Of a stretch of 64,000 bases of DNA, positions 1 to 8,666 are shown one piece after another. This stretch comes from MH13 sp042140245. Its GTDB lineage: Bacteria > Pseudomonadota > Alphaproteobacteria > Rhizobiales > MH13. The stretch spans positions 3,596,001-3,660,000 of the forward strand of contig NZ_CP159483.1 of NCBI RefSeq assembly GCF_042140245.1. The letters are read 5' to 3'. Below the pieces are notes generated by a model. The model saw nothing but the letters and a program-made list of their open reading frames with translations. It did not search any database and had not been told where the DNA came from. The number at the start of each line of letters is the position of its first letter. Position 1 is the stretch's first letter. The translations under genes were made by a program, and so were the position numbers.

Positions 1-72
1 AGTTTCACGCCAACCTTACCTTAGGGTCACTACCGATCTGCTTGCCACAGCGACCCGCCCCTCGCAGATCAA

Positions 73-91
73 AACATCACATCGTGATGTT
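73..91. promoter_or_regulatory. Perfect inverted repeat, operator candidate upstream of the reductase gene
   Basis: The sequence AACATCAC-ATC-GTGATGTT is a perfect 8-bp inverted repeat with a 3-bp spacer, about 70 bases before the probable start at 162. Its size and symmetry fit a dimeric repressor site, but no regulator is encoded next to it in the window, so the protein that binds is unknown. Confidence 0.45.
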
Positions 92-93
92 CT

Positions 94-115
94 TGGCCTT
101 GCCGCACGAAGGCCA
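94..115 (+). promoter_or_regulatory. Leader hairpin candidate
   Basis: TGGCCTT and AAGGCCA form a perfect 7-bp stem around an 8-base loop, just downstream of the palindrome at 73-91 and about 47 bases before the ATG at 162. It could be a second protein-binding repeat or a hairpin in the mRNA leader. There is no U tract, so it is not a terminator. Confidence 0.3.
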
Positions 116-161
116 TTTGTTATGCCTCAAGCAACCTTTTGACCCCAACGGGAGCAACATC

Positions 162-1025
162 ATGAAGATCGCCTTTTTAGGCACTGGGCTGATGGGCATG
201 CCAATGGCCAAGCGCTTGATCGTGGCAGGGCACACCTTGACGGTCTGGAACCGTTCCCTGGAACGAGCGGCACCCCTTGGCAACATTGCCAATGTCTGCG
301 CCACACCGAAAGAGGCTGTAGAAGAGGCTGAACTGGTCATCATGATGCTTGTGGACGGCCCCGCGACACGGTCCGTTCTGGTGGACCATGGTACTCTGGA
401 TGCCATGCCTTCGGGCGGATTGGTGGTCGATATGGGTTCCGTGGATCCGGCAACAGACCGGACGCTGGGGGACGCAGCCAAAGCTCGCGGTATAGAATAT
501 CTCGATGCACCAGTATCCGGCGGTGTCGTCGGCGCTGAGGCTGGAACGCTATCGATCTTTGTTGGTGGGTCTGAAGCAGCTGCCCGCCGTGCCTCCCCCA
601 TCTTGGAGGTTCTGGGCCGCCCCAAACACCTTGGTCCTCTGGGCTCCGGTCAGATCGCCAAGCTTGCCAACCAGGTGATTGTAGCAACCACGATCGGGGC
701 TGTGGCTGAGGGCTTTCGCTTGGCGGAGGCAGGTGGCTGCGATCTGGCAGCGCTTCGAGAGGCGCTTATGGGCGGCTTCGCTGATAGCCGTATCTTGGAT
801 TTGCACGGAGCGCGGATGGTAGCGTCTAACTTCGAGCCTGGGGGACGCTCTGCAACCCAGTTGAAGGACCTCGATAACGCCGCCGCACAGGCCGAGGTAA
901 CGCAGCTCGATCTCCCACTAACACAAACCGTGCGCGATGCGTTCCGAGATTTGGTTGATCAGCATGGCGGCGCTGACATGGATCATGCGGCCTACTTCCA
1001 CTGGCTGGCCGCACGTCAAACCTAG
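162..1025 (+). CDS. NAD(P)-dependent oxidoreductase, 3-hydroxyisobutyrate dehydrogenase / tartronate semialdehyde reductase family
   Basis: A 287-residue cytoplasmic beta-hydroxyacid dehydrogenase. The N-terminal Rossmann motif is GTGLMG (residues 7-12), the substrate-binding motif DAPVSGG lies at 115-121, and the catalytic lysine is K167 in GQIAKLANQ. The ATG at 162 is preferred over a start 120 bases upstream because GGAG sits 7 bases before it and the Rossmann strand begins directly afterwards. The family reduces or oxidises 3-hydroxyacids such as 3-hydroxyisobutyrate or tartronate semialdehyde; the substrate cannot be read from the sequence. It converges on the sugar-acid cluster to its right, which makes a tartronate-semialdehyde-type role possible but unproven. 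Confidence 0.85.
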   Translation: MKIAFLGTGLMGMPMAKRLIVAGHTLTVWNRSLERAAPLGNIANVCATPKEAVEEAELVIMMLVDGPATRSVLVDHGTLDAMPSGGLVVDMGSVDPATDRTLGDAAKARGIEYLDAPVSGGVVGAEAGTLSIFVGGSEAAARRASPILEVLGRPKHLGPLGSGQIAKLANQVIVATTIGAVAEGFRLAEAGGCDLAALREALMGGFADSRILDLHGARMVASNFEPGGRSATQLKDLDNAAAQAEVTQLDLPLTQTVRDAFRDLVDQHGGADMDHAAYFHWLAARQT

Positions 1026-1029
1026 CGAG

Positions 1030-2163
1030 CTAAAGCAAACCTCGGCTCGCCAAATTGGCCATCAAGGATCGTGTCCCAAAGGTCCAAGGTGGGCAATTGG
1101 TTGAAAGATCGACGGTGTTGGTAAGCGCCCCGAGATCGGGCGAGGAGATGGTTACAACGTCGCCCAACTTATGTGTGAAACCGTCGCCAGGTGCGCCTTC
1201 TGGATCGCGATCCCGTGTCGGCGCAAACAATGTGCCCAAGAACAGCATGATCCCGTCTGGGTATTGATGATGGGGGCCGAGCGTCTGGCTTACCAGGTCT
1301 GCCGGATCACGGCTGATCTGCGCCATATCGGAGTGCCCATGCAGCACGAAATCATCTGGGCCCTCTACGTGCAAAGTCAAAGTCTGATTGCGCACAGTGT
1401 CGAGTGTGAAGGCGCCGTCGAACAGTCGGATGAAGGGACCAATGGCGCAGGATGCGTTGTTGTCTTTGGCTTTGGAAAGAAGCAGCGCTGAACGCCCCTC
1501 GATGTCGCGAAGATTCACATCATTGCCAAGCGTTGCGCCAATGATCTGCCCCTTGGATGAGGCCGCGAGCACAACCTCGGGCTCAGGGTTGTTCCATTTG
1601 GAGGATGGGTGCAGGCCCACCTTGGCACCATGACCAACTGATGAGAGCACCTGAGCTTTGGAAAACACCTCTGCGTCTGGTCCAATGCCCACTTCCAAAT
1701 ACTGGCTCCATAGGCTTTCCTTGATCAACGCCTGCTTGACCGCCATAGCCTCGTTGGAGCCCGGCGTGATGTTACGCAAGCTCTCACCGATCAGCGCCCC
1801 GATCCGGTTGCGGATCGCTTGGGCCGCCGATGGATCGCCAGCAGCACGTTCCTCAATCACTCGCTCGACCATCGATCCTGCAAAGGTTACGCCGCACGCT
1901 TTGACGGCCTGCAAATCACATGGTGCAAGAAGATACGTCTTTGTTTCATCGCCAACTGGTGCAGAGACGATGTCATCAAGCGAGCCTATGGGGTGTCCTT
2001 CGGCATCAGCGACATAGCCGGCCGGATCATCCAACTCACACACATCGCGAACCGTAGGTGTGCGCTTTGATGTGATGTCGATCACCTCGCCATCGCGCAC
2101 CGTGACAACGCTCGGTCCAATATCAGCGCGCCAAATGCGGCCAAGCAACAAAGCGGTGTTCAT
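1030..2163 (-). CDS. Fumarylacetoacetate hydrolase family protein, probable 2-keto-3-deoxy-pentonate dehydratase (XylX-like)
   Basis: A 377-residue FAH-fold enzyme. Conserved stretches are VTFAGSMVERVIEERAAGD (92-110), WNNPEPEVVL (190-199, metal-binding glutamates), GNDVNLRDIEGRS (213-225) and KAKDNNASCAIGP (231-243). From memory these closely match Caulobacter XylX, the Weimberg-pathway dehydratase that turns 2-keto-3-deoxy-D-xylonate into 2-oxoglutarate semialdehyde. The start is the ATG at 2163, four bases after the SMP-30 stop; an upstream in-frame start would overlap that gene. It is the last gene of the minus-strand operon. The XylX assignment is by resemblance, and another 2-keto-3-deoxy acid could be the substrate. 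Confidence 0.75.
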   Translation of the reverse strand: MNTALLLGRIWRADIGPSVVTVRDGEVIDITSKRTPTVRDVCELDDPAGYVADAEGHPIGSLDDIVSAPVGDETKTYLLAPCDLQAVKACGVTFAGSMVERVIEERAAGDPSAAQAIRNRIGALIGESLRNITPGSNEAMAVKQALIKESLWSQYLEVGIGPDAEVFSKAQVLSSVGHGAKVGLHPSSKWNNPEPEVVLAASSKGQIIGATLGNDVNLRDIEGRSALLLSKAKDNNASCAIGPFIRLFDGAFTLDTVRNQTLTLHVEGPDDFVLHGHSDMAQISRDPADLVSQTLGPHHQYPDGIMLFLGTLFAPTRDRDPEGAPGDGFTHKLGDVVTISSPDLGALTNTVDLSTNCPPWTFGTRSLMANLASRGLL

Positions 2164-2167
2164 GATG

Positions 2168-3064
2168 TTAGGCTCCAAATCGATGGTCCGGCACACCTGT
2201 CACGGAGGCCTCCGCCACCAGCACCGCGCCTTCTTCAGGGTTGTCGGCCAGTTGTCTCTTGCTCAAAGTGAACTGTGCCGACGTTACAAACAGTGTTCTA
2301 CGGTCCGCACCCCCAAAGGTGCAACTTGTGGGATTGGTTACGGGCAATTCGACCGTCTGGTCGATCTTACCCTGAGGTGTGATGCGGATCAGGCAGGAAC
2401 CGCCAAATCGCGCGTTCCACAGGCACCCATCTTCATCCATGGCTGAGCCATCGGGGGCTCCGCGTTCAAAGCCTTCAAGGAGAACACGTCTGTTGCTGAT
2501 AGCCCCTTCATCGGCATTCCAGTCATAGGAAAAAATGACGTTGCGAATGCTGTCACCGAAGTAAAAGGTTTGGCCATCGGGCGACCAAGCCAGCGTATTG
2601 GAGATGCCAAACTCATGCTCGGTGTGGCAGCGCGTTGCTCCATCCACGTCAACGCGGAAAAGCGCACCAGAGTTTCTATCCATGTCGCAGCCCGAACCAT
2701 CCTCATTGAGATTGGTTTGCATGGACCCCGTCCAAAACCTGCCTTGTGGATCACACTTGCCCTCATTGAGACGATTGCCAGGCATCGTGTCGGGATCAGC
2801 AAAGGGCGTGAACGTGCCAGTATCGAAGTCAAGCCACGCCATCCCGGATGCCAAAGCGACCAGCGCGCGGTTTCCGGTTTCGGCCAATGCCAGGGCTGTA
2901 GGGAAGTCCGCCGATGTCCAGACCTGCTGTTCACCGCTGTCTGGATCGAAGGCATGAATGGTCTTACTGATGATATCGACCCAAAAGAGCTTGCCCAGAT
3001 GGGCATCCCAAACTGGGCCCTCAGCGACAGAATACCGGCCGTCATGGATCGGTGAAAAGTCCAT
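2168..3064 (-). CDS. SMP-30/gluconolactonase family sugar lactonase
   Basis: A 298-residue six-bladed beta-propeller lactonase. The metal ligands expected for the family are in place: E15 (AEGPVW), N156 (GISNTLAW) and D205 (APDGSAMD). The family hydrolyses aldonolactones made by sugar dehydrogenases. The start is the ATG at 3064, which shares a base with the TGA of the upstream mutarotase (TGATG). With the SDR and mutarotase upstream and the XylX-like enzyme downstream, it probably opens the lactone of an oxidised aldose. Confidence 0.85.
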   Translation of the reverse strand: MDFSPIHDGRYSVAEGPVWDAHLGKLFWVDIISKTIHAFDPDSGEQQVWTSADFPTALALAETGNRALVALASGMAWLDFDTGTFTPFADPDTMPGNRLNEGKCDPQGRFWTGSMQTNLNEDGSGCDMDRNSGALFRVDVDGATRCHTEHEFGISNTLAWSPDGQTFYFGDSIRNVIFSYDWNADEGAISNRRVLLEGFERGAPDGSAMDEDGCLWNARFGGSCLIRITPQGKIDQTVELPVTNPTSCTFGGADRRTLFVTSAQFTLSKRQLADNPEEGAVLVAEASVTGVPDHRFGA

Positions 3065-3918
3065 CACGAACCCCAATCCAGGCGCATGTCCAAGGTAAGG
3101 CTTTCCCCAGACTCTAGCACCTTCAGACCTGGCATGCCTGGCAGATTGTGAGCATTCACAGGGTGAGAAACGGGCTCAAAACAGAAGAACCCGCAATCAG
3201 GCTCAGGGGAGTAGATGATGGCGGTGGTCAGTGTGTTGCTGGAAAGCTTGAGCGAGACCGCTCCCCTTCCCTGTTCAATTCGGGCACTGCCGTCCCAACC
3301 AGAAAAACCAGCATTGATCCACCGGCTAGGCAAGGGCTTGAGGCTGGAAAAATCGAAATCCTCAGGCGGTTGTTGTGGCCTGCCCGAGGACGGCAAACTG
3401 CCCTCACCTTCTGGCCAGTGATCAGGAGCGATGGCTTGCAGGCGCGTCTCCTCGGTGCGCGGAAACCAAGGATGAAATCCACCGCCAAAAGGCAGGGCGA
3501 TGGCCGCCCGGTTGGTCATGGTCAGCGTGTTGGTGAGCGTATCACTCGTCAGTGAAAAGGTCTGTCGAGCCTCATAGGCAAACGGCCCGAAGGCACCATT
3601 GGATAGGTGAAGGACAGCTTCATCTTCAGTGGCAGAAAGAACAGTCCATTCCTTCTGGAAACCGTCACCATGAATGGCCAAGGGATCGACATCCATGTTC
3701 TGCGCCATGGCGTGGAATGTGCCTTGGAAGCTGAAACCACCGTCGATCCGGTTGGAAAACGGCACCAAGATGTTGGACGCAAGAGCGAACGGACCGTCTT
3801 CAGCCTTGCCAGACCAGGCGCGTAAGACAGGTTTGTCATCCACCCAAAGCCCGGCAATCCCGCCACCCATTTCGGGGTGCAGGCTTAGCTTCGCGTCACC
3901 CGCTTTCAGTTCCGGCAT
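3064..3918 (-). CDS. Aldose 1-epimerase family protein (mutarotase)
   Basis: A 284-residue galactose-mutarotase-fold protein. Visible features are the N-terminal beta-strand region with LHPEMGGGIAGL, the FSNRIDGG segment typical of the family's 'NR' substrate-binding residues, and GFHPWFPRTEE, which carries the catalytic histidine. It overlaps its neighbours by single bases on both sides (TAATG with the SDR, TGATG with the lactonase), so translation is likely coupled. It should interconvert the anomers of the sugar taken up by the adjacent ABC transporter. Confidence 0.8.
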   Translation of the reverse strand: MPELKAGDAKLSLHPEMGGGIAGLWVDDKPVLRAWSGKAEDGPFALASNILVPFSNRIDGGFSFQGTFHAMAQNMDVDPLAIHGDGFQKEWTVLSATEDEAVLHLSNGAFGPFAYEARQTFSLTSDTLTNTLTMTNRAAIALPFGGGFHPWFPRTEETRLQAIAPDHWPEGEGSLPSSGRPQQPPEDFDFSSLKPLPSRWINAGFSGWDGSARIEQGRGAVSLKLSSNTLTTAIIYSPEPDCGFFCFEPVSHPVNAHNLPGMPGLKVLESGESLTLDMRLDWGS

Positions 3919-4625
3919 TACCAGCCGCCATCAATTGCCACGTTCTGACCTGAGATCATACGGGCAGCGTCCGAACACAGGAAGAGCGCAAGGTCTGCCA
4001 CATCGCTGGCTTCGACCCGCGATTTCAGGCACTGCCGATCCAGCACCCAATCGTTGTATTCCTGGAGCCGATCGGCAAACACGCGGTTCTCAGCGGCCGA
4101 CTTTACAGCGCCGGGTGCAATAGCGTTCACATTGATCCCGAAGGGTCCGAGTTCGCGTGCTAGCCCTTTGGTGAGGCCGAGCATTGCGCCCTTCGAAGCC
4201 ACATAGGGCACATAGCCATCCCACTGGCCATTCAGCGTGATGGAGGTGAGATTGATGATCTTGCCCCAGTTTTTCTCTTTCATTGCTGGAGCGCAGACCC
4301 GCGACAGTGCGAAGGCTGCTGAGGAGTTGACCCGTATCTGGTCCTCATACTCCATCAGCGAAAACGCATCATGAGGCTTGTTGATGATGAGGGCGGCATT
4401 GTTGATCAGGATATCAAAGGGCACGGCCTGCCTCACCGCTTCCTCGGCTCCTGCCAGTTCGTTGAGGTCGACGCCCAGATAGCCATATCCCTCCAGCGGC
4501 GTCCCATCAGGCCGATCCAGAATCGTCACGTTTGCGCCCGCGGCTTTGAACGTTTCAGCCATTGCCGCGCCCAACGTGCCTAGACCGCCGGTGACTAGTG
4601 CGTTTTTGCCCGACAGATCCGTCAT
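3918..4625 (-). CDS. SDR family oxidoreductase, probable sugar dehydrogenase
   Basis: A 235-residue classical short-chain dehydrogenase. NNA is present at about residue 96, the catalytic serine lies in LTSITLNG, and Y-x-x-x-K occurs as YVASK. The C-terminal GQNVAIDGGW is typical. The glycine-rich loop is TGGLGTLG rather than the usual TGxxxGxG, an atypical spacing. Lactonase and mutarotase partners suggest that it oxidises an aldose at C1 to the lactone; that is inferred from context only. It is co-directional with the ABC transporter genes just upstream. Confidence 0.8.
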   Translation of the reverse strand: MTDLSGKNALVTGGLGTLGAAMAETFKAAGANVTILDRPDGTPLEGYGYLGVDLNELAGAEEAVRQAVPFDILINNAALIINKPHDAFSLMEYEDQIRVNSSAAFALSRVCAPAMKEKNWGKIINLTSITLNGQWDGYVPYVASKGAMLGLTKGLARELGPFGINVNAIAPGAVKSAAENRVFADRLQEYNDWVLDRQCLKSRVEASDVADLALFLCSDAARMISGQNVAIDGGW

Positions 4626-4637
4626 ATCATTCTCTCC

Positions 4638-5372
4638 TCACAGCAAATCATGCACTTCATCGATGCTGGTTTCAGCCACCGGCTTATCGAGCACGACTTC
4701 GCCGAGCGCCATCGCGACGATCCGGTCGCAACAGGCGAACACATGGTGCATGTTGTGGCTGATGAAGATGCCGGTGACGTTTTGCTCTCGCAGCGATTTT
4801 ACGAAACCGATCACCTTTGTCGTCTCTTTCACCGACAGATGATTGGTTGGCTCATCGAGGATCATCACCTTAGAGCGGAAATGCATCGCACGGGCGATGG
4901 CAACACCCTGACGTTGACCGCCGGAAAGCTCCCCCACCAAAGCGTCGGGTGAGCGCAAATGCAGATCTACATCGGCAATAGCCTCGACACTCTGCTCGCG
5001 CATCTTGGCTTCATCAAGGATACCAATGCCGCCAATCGACATCTTCAACGGCTCGCGTCCGATGAACATGTTGCGGGCAATCGACATGATTGGGACCATG
5101 GAGTTGTACTGGTAGATCGTCTCGATACCTAGATCCATCGCATCGCGCGGGTTGGCGATGGAGACCTTCTCCCCCTCAACGTACACATCCCCTTCGTCTG
5201 CCGTGTGCAGGCCAGAGAGGATGTTGATGAGGGTCGACTTGCCAGCACCATTGTCGCCGACGAGTCCAACGGCTTCGTTCGGTTTGAAGTCCAGCGAAAC
5301 ACCTTTCAAAGCATGCACGCCAGAGTACCATTTGTGCAGATTGTGCACGGAGATGATCGGGCTATCGCTCAT
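4638..5372 (-). CDS. Sugar ABC transporter ATP-binding protein, single ABC domain (FrcA-like)
   Basis: A half-size ATPase of 244 residues with Walker A GDNGAGKST (about 39-47), signature LSGGQ (about 149-153) and Walker B VMILDEPT (about 169-176). Most CUT2 sugar importers use a double-length ATPase of about 500 residues; this one has a single domain, as in the fructose importer FrcA, and would function as a homodimer. The ATG at 5372 is chosen because GGAG lies 8 bases upstream, whereas an overlapping GTG at 5378 is too close to it. It pairs with the permease and binding protein immediately upstream. Confidence 0.88.
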   Translation of the reverse strand: MSDSPIISVHNLHKWYSGVHALKGVSLDFKPNEAVGLVGDNGAGKSTLINILSGLHTADEGDVYVEGEKVSIANPRDAMDLGIETIYQYNSMVPIMSIARNMFIGREPLKMSIGGIGILDEAKMREQSVEAIADVDLHLRSPDALVGELSGGQRQGVAIARAMHFRSKVMILDEPTNHLSVKETTKVIGFVKSLREQNVTGIFISHNMHHVFACCDRIVAMALGEVVLDKPVAETSIDEVHDLL

Positions 5373-5374
5373 GA

Positions 5375-6355
5375 TCACGTCTCCACTTTCATCGCGCGGC
5401 CTCGCTTGCGTAGCCAGGCATTGGCCACCACGGCAAGGATGGTGAGCGCCCCGACAGCGAATTTGAACCAGTTGCTATCGACCTGGCTGAGCACCATGCC
5501 ATTGTCGATCACGCGGATAAGCGTGGCGCCGATGATGCCGCCAAAGATGGAGCCAATCCCACCGAACAGCGACGTGCCGCCAATAACGGCTGCTGCAACG
5601 GCCTGGAGTTCAAGCCCCTCACCGATGGACGGCAGAGGCGAGCCGAGGCGCAGGACTTGGATCATCCCCGCGAAGCCCGCCAGCATGGAGCAGAGCATGA
5701 AGCAGGCAATCTTCACACGTGCGGTTGGGATGCCCATGGCTTGAGCGGCAGGCAGAAAGCCACCGGTTGCGCGCACCCAATTGCCGAAATTGGTTTTGCC
5801 CAAGAGGAAAGCAATAAAGAGAGCAATTCCAACGAACCAAAGAAAAGATGCACGAAACAGATCGCCTGGTCCGACGAAGGCGATGAACAGCTGTTCGGGG
5901 ATGCGGTCCATCTGCAAGCGCGGTGGGAACCCTCCAGAGATCACCACCGTCAGCGAGCGCGCCATGAACAGCATACCGAGCGTGGTGATGAAGGACGGGA
6001 TGCCGAAGCGAATGGTCAGAAAACCGTTCACAAAACCGATCAGCCCGCAAAACCCGATACCAACCAAAACCGCTGGCAAAAATGCCCAGCCGTCCACCAT
6101 CAACACAGCCATGGTCATCGGCATCAAAGCGAAGACCGAACCGACGGAGAGGTCAAACTCACCGCAGATCATCAGCAAGGTGACGCCGATGGCGACCAGT
6201 GCCATCTCTGGCAAGAATCCCAATAGGCCACGCATGTTGGCGTAACTTAGGAAAAAGCCGTTTGAGGTGATTTGGAACACGCCGACCAAAATGAGAAGAA
6301 GCAGAAGCGCTGCCAACTCAGGTTTTTGAAGCGATAATTTGAGCAGCCGTTTCAT
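5375..6355 (-). CDS. Sugar ABC transporter permease (RbsC/FrcC family)
   Basis: A 326-residue inner-membrane protein with about eight to ten hydrophobic helices. The CUT2 hallmark EFDLSVGSVFAL and the cytoplasmic-loop segment AVIGGTSLFGGIGSIFGG are present. Its stop overlaps the region just before the ATPase start, and it follows the binding-protein gene after a strong intercistronic hairpin. It should form the channel of the monosaccharide importer encoded here. Confidence 0.9.
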   Translation of the reverse strand: MKRLLKLSLQKPELAALLLLLILVGVFQITSNGFFLSYANMRGLLGFLPEMALVAIGVTLLMICGEFDLSVGSVFALMPMTMAVLMVDGWAFLPAVLVGIGFCGLIGFVNGFLTIRFGIPSFITTLGMLFMARSLTVVISGGFPPRLQMDRIPEQLFIAFVGPGDLFRASFLWFVGIALFIAFLLGKTNFGNWVRATGGFLPAAQAMGIPTARVKIACFMLCSMLAGFAGMIQVLRLGSPLPSIGEGLELQAVAAAVIGGTSLFGGIGSIFGGIIGATLIRVIDNGMVLSQVDSNWFKFAVGALTILAVVANAWLRKRGRAMKVET

Positions 6356-6386
6356 GGACGTGCGAGCTCCTAACAGTCGATAAGGT

Positions 6387-6412
6387 GGCGACCGGCGGTT
6401 CGGCCGGTCGCC
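6387..6412 (-). promoter_or_regulatory. Intercistronic hairpin between binding-protein and permease genes
   Basis: GGCGACCGGC and GCCGGTCGCC form a perfect 10-bp stem around a 6-base loop in the gap between the periplasmic binding-protein gene and the permease gene. No U tract follows on either strand. This fits a 3'-end mRNA stabiliser or a partial attenuator that lets the binding protein be made in excess. Confidence 0.6.
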
Positions 6413-6447
6413 GTTGGCTCGAAAAGGGAGCCTGGGAGGATGTGGGG

Positions 6448-7413
6448 TTAGCGCAGTCCTTGTGCGGACAACTCCATGATCGCATCGGCGTCAGCCGGTG
6501 TGACGATACCCTGTCCGGTATCGATGTCAGCAGGCGCCAGCCCGACGGTCTTGGAGAGATAGACCTGCATCACAGGCATGAAGCCCTGCATGTAAGGCTG
6601 CTGATCGACCTGAACCTGAATGTAGCCAGCCTGCATTTGCTCAACGGCTTCAGGAACTAGATCAAAACCACCAAGCAGCACTTCACCAGGCTCAATGCCA
6701 CGATCGGCAAGGACACGAGCCACGCCCGCGTGCCAGAACCCAGTATCGAAGTAAGCTGTGGTTTCTGGATTGGCAGCCAGATACGCACCAACACGGTCGG
6801 ACACGGTGGCAAGGTCAGTGCCGGAATCAATCCGCTCCACATTGACCTCACGACCTGGATTGGCCGCGGCATAGTCTTCCATGAAGTTCATTACGCCAGC
6901 GCCGCGCTGCTCAGACCAGTTTTGGCCAGGTGCCGAAATACCAACCAGAACATTGATCGGGCCCTCTTCTGGGAAGTTGGCAGACTGCGCTTCGCCAAGC
7001 GAGTAGCCGGCGGGTAAGAAACCCTGGCCAACGAACGCCTGACGGGCGTTTCCGGCCGCACCTTCTAGATCATCGACATTCACGCCAATAACGATGACAC
7101 CGGCATCGCGAGCGCGCTGAACGATTTCATCGAGAGCCGTGTTGTCAACGATGGAGGTTAGGATCGCATCGGGCTCACGTGCCAACGCGGCTTCCATATT
7201 GGCAAGCTGCTCCTGAACGGACCCTTCGGTCTGTGTGAAGATCATTTGGCAGTTGGCGTCGACCCGCTCGCAGGCATCGTCGAAACCTTTCTGCACGGCC
7301 TGCCAAAACGTGTTGGACGCCGACGAGTGATGGGTGAAGACGACATCAAGCGCCAATGCTGGCGTCGATGCGGACGCAAGTAGAGCCGCGGCGGCAAGCA
7401 ATTTGAGTTTCAT
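6448..7413 (-). CDS. Periplasmic sugar-binding protein of the ABC transporter (RbsB-type)
   Basis: A 321-residue periplasmic-binding-protein-like type I fold. The start at 7413 follows GGAGGAAACAAAG and yields a clean signal peptide (MKLKLLAAAALLAS, cleavage near ALA-LDV). The mature chain begins DVVFTHHSSASNTFW, the first strand of a ribose-binding-like domain. It should capture a monosaccharide or sugar acid for the permease and ATPase downstream. The ligand cannot be deduced from sequence alone. Confidence 0.9.
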   Translation of the reverse strand: MKLKLLAAAALLASASTPALALDVVFTHHSSASNTFWQAVQKGFDDACERVDANCQMIFTQTEGSVQEQLANMEAALAREPDAILTSIVDNTALDEIVQRARDAGVIVIGVNVDDLEGAAGNARQAFVGQGFLPAGYSLGEAQSANFPEEGPINVLVGISAPGQNWSEQRGAGVMNFMEDYAAANPGREVNVERIDSGTDLATVSDRVGAYLAANPETTAYFDTGFWHAGVARVLADRGIEPGEVLLGGFDLVPEAVEQMQAGYIQVQVDQQPYMQGFMPVMQVYLSKTVGLAPADIDTGQGIVTPADADAIMELSAQGLR

Positions 7414-7450
7414 CTTTGTTTCCTCCCGGAAGCATGGTTGAGCCTGTTGA

Positions 7451-8656
7451 TCAGACCGTGGTTGCGTCGGACGTTTTGCGCGACGTGGTGAAAGCTTTTT
7501 CAAGGTCGGGATTGAGTTCCATTCCAAGTCCTGGGCCTGGTGGAACCGTGATCATGCCGTTTTCAACCTCAGGCAGTGCGGTGACGAGGTCGCGATACCA
7601 AGTGCGGTAAAAGGCGCGCACGCTCTCCTGCACCAAGGCGTTGGGCGCGTTCAGCGACAGATGGGTGGAGGCGGCCAAAACGACTGGCCCGGTGCAATCA
7701 TGCGGGGCGACGGGCAAGTGCCAGGCTTCGGCCATGGCAGCGATTTTCCGCGCTTCTGAAAGCCCCCCACACCAGGAAATGTCCAACATCACGACACCCG
7801 CTGCGTCGGTCTCCAAAAGATCGCGGAATCCCCAGCGCGAGGCGAGCGTTTCGGACGCTGAGATCGGTGCTGGCGATATGTCAGCGTAGCGTTTTAAGCT
7901 CGCTAAACTGTCCATCTTGATCGGGTCTTCGTGCCAAAATGTTTGGAAAGGTTCCAACGCTTTGGCGATCTGCATGGCTGGCAGCAACTGCCACATGGAG
8001 TGAAACTCCACCATGATATCCATGCTGTCACCGACGGCATCGCGGATCTTTTCAAAGGGCTTCAATGCGGCTTTGAGATCGGCGGACGAGATATACTGTC
8101 CGCGAGTCTTTTCGGCGGCGATATCAAACGGCCAAATCTTCATGGCCGTGATGCCCTCTTCTTTCAGCGAAAGTGCCAACTCCTCAGCGTTGTTCAGGAA
8201 GGCATTAAGATCATCATACTGCTGGCGATCGCCGTTCATCGCATAGTTGGCGGTGGTCTGGCCGGTGGCCTTCTTGATGTATTCTGTTCCAGCGCAGGTG
8301 TTGTAGGTGCGGATGCTTTGGCGCGTGAAACCACCAAGAAGCTGAGCAATGGGTTGGCCTGTGGCTTTGCCGAAAAGATCCCACAGCGCGATGTCAAAAG
8401 CTGAGTTGCCGCGCACCTCCGCACCTGAGGAACGAAAGCCGACATAACCGACCAGCTCGCTGGCCAAGAGATCGATCTGTAGGGGGTCACGTCCGATGAC
8501 GCGCGGCGCGATGTACTCATGGACATACGCCTCAACGGTCGCGGCCCCAAAGAAGGTTTCGCCAAGACCGATCAGCCCTTCATCGGTGTGCACCTGCACC
8601 CACAGCAGGTTGGGCCTCTCGGCGACGCGTATGGTCTCAACAGCGGTGATTTTCAC
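7451..8656 (-). CDS. Enolase-superfamily (mandelate racemase/muconate lactonizing) sugar-acid dehydratase
   Basis: A 401-residue MR-subgroup enzyme with a capping domain followed by a TIM-like barrel. Candidate metal ligands are E217 (VEFHS), E243 (WHEDP) and E269 (SASET), with K173 (AMKIW) and the H319-D320 pair (APHDC) as acid/base residues. The first ligand is Glu, not the Asp of mandelate racemase. The start is a GTG at 8656 with GAGGA seven bases upstream; that Shine-Dalgarno overlaps the regulator's stop codon. Among sugar ABC, lactonase and XylX-like genes it most likely dehydrates an aldonate to a 2-keto-3-deoxy acid; the exact substrate is unknown. Confidence 0.82.
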   Translation of the reverse strand: MKITAVETIRVAERPNLLWVQVHTDEGLIGLGETFFGAATVEAYVHEYIAPRVIGRDPLQIDLLASELVGYVGFRSSGAEVRGNSAFDIALWDLFGKATGQPIAQLLGGFTRQSIRTYNTCAGTEYIKKATGQTTANYAMNGDRQQYDDLNAFLNNAEELALSLKEEGITAMKIWPFDIAAEKTRGQYISSADLKAALKPFEKIRDAVGDSMDIMVEFHSMWQLLPAMQIAKALEPFQTFWHEDPIKMDSLASLKRYADISPAPISASETLASRWGFRDLLETDAAGVVMLDISWCGGLSEARKIAAMAEAWHLPVAPHDCTGPVVLAASTHLSLNAPNALVQESVRAFYRTWYRDLVTALPEVENGMITVPPGPGLGMELNPDLEKAFTTSRKTSDATTV

Positions 8657-8666
8657 AAGACAGTCC

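Noticed and set aside
1025..1050. GCGAGC/GCTCGC repeat between two convergent genes as a bidirectional terminator
   Set aside because: Only 6 bp, a 14-base loop and no T tract on either side.
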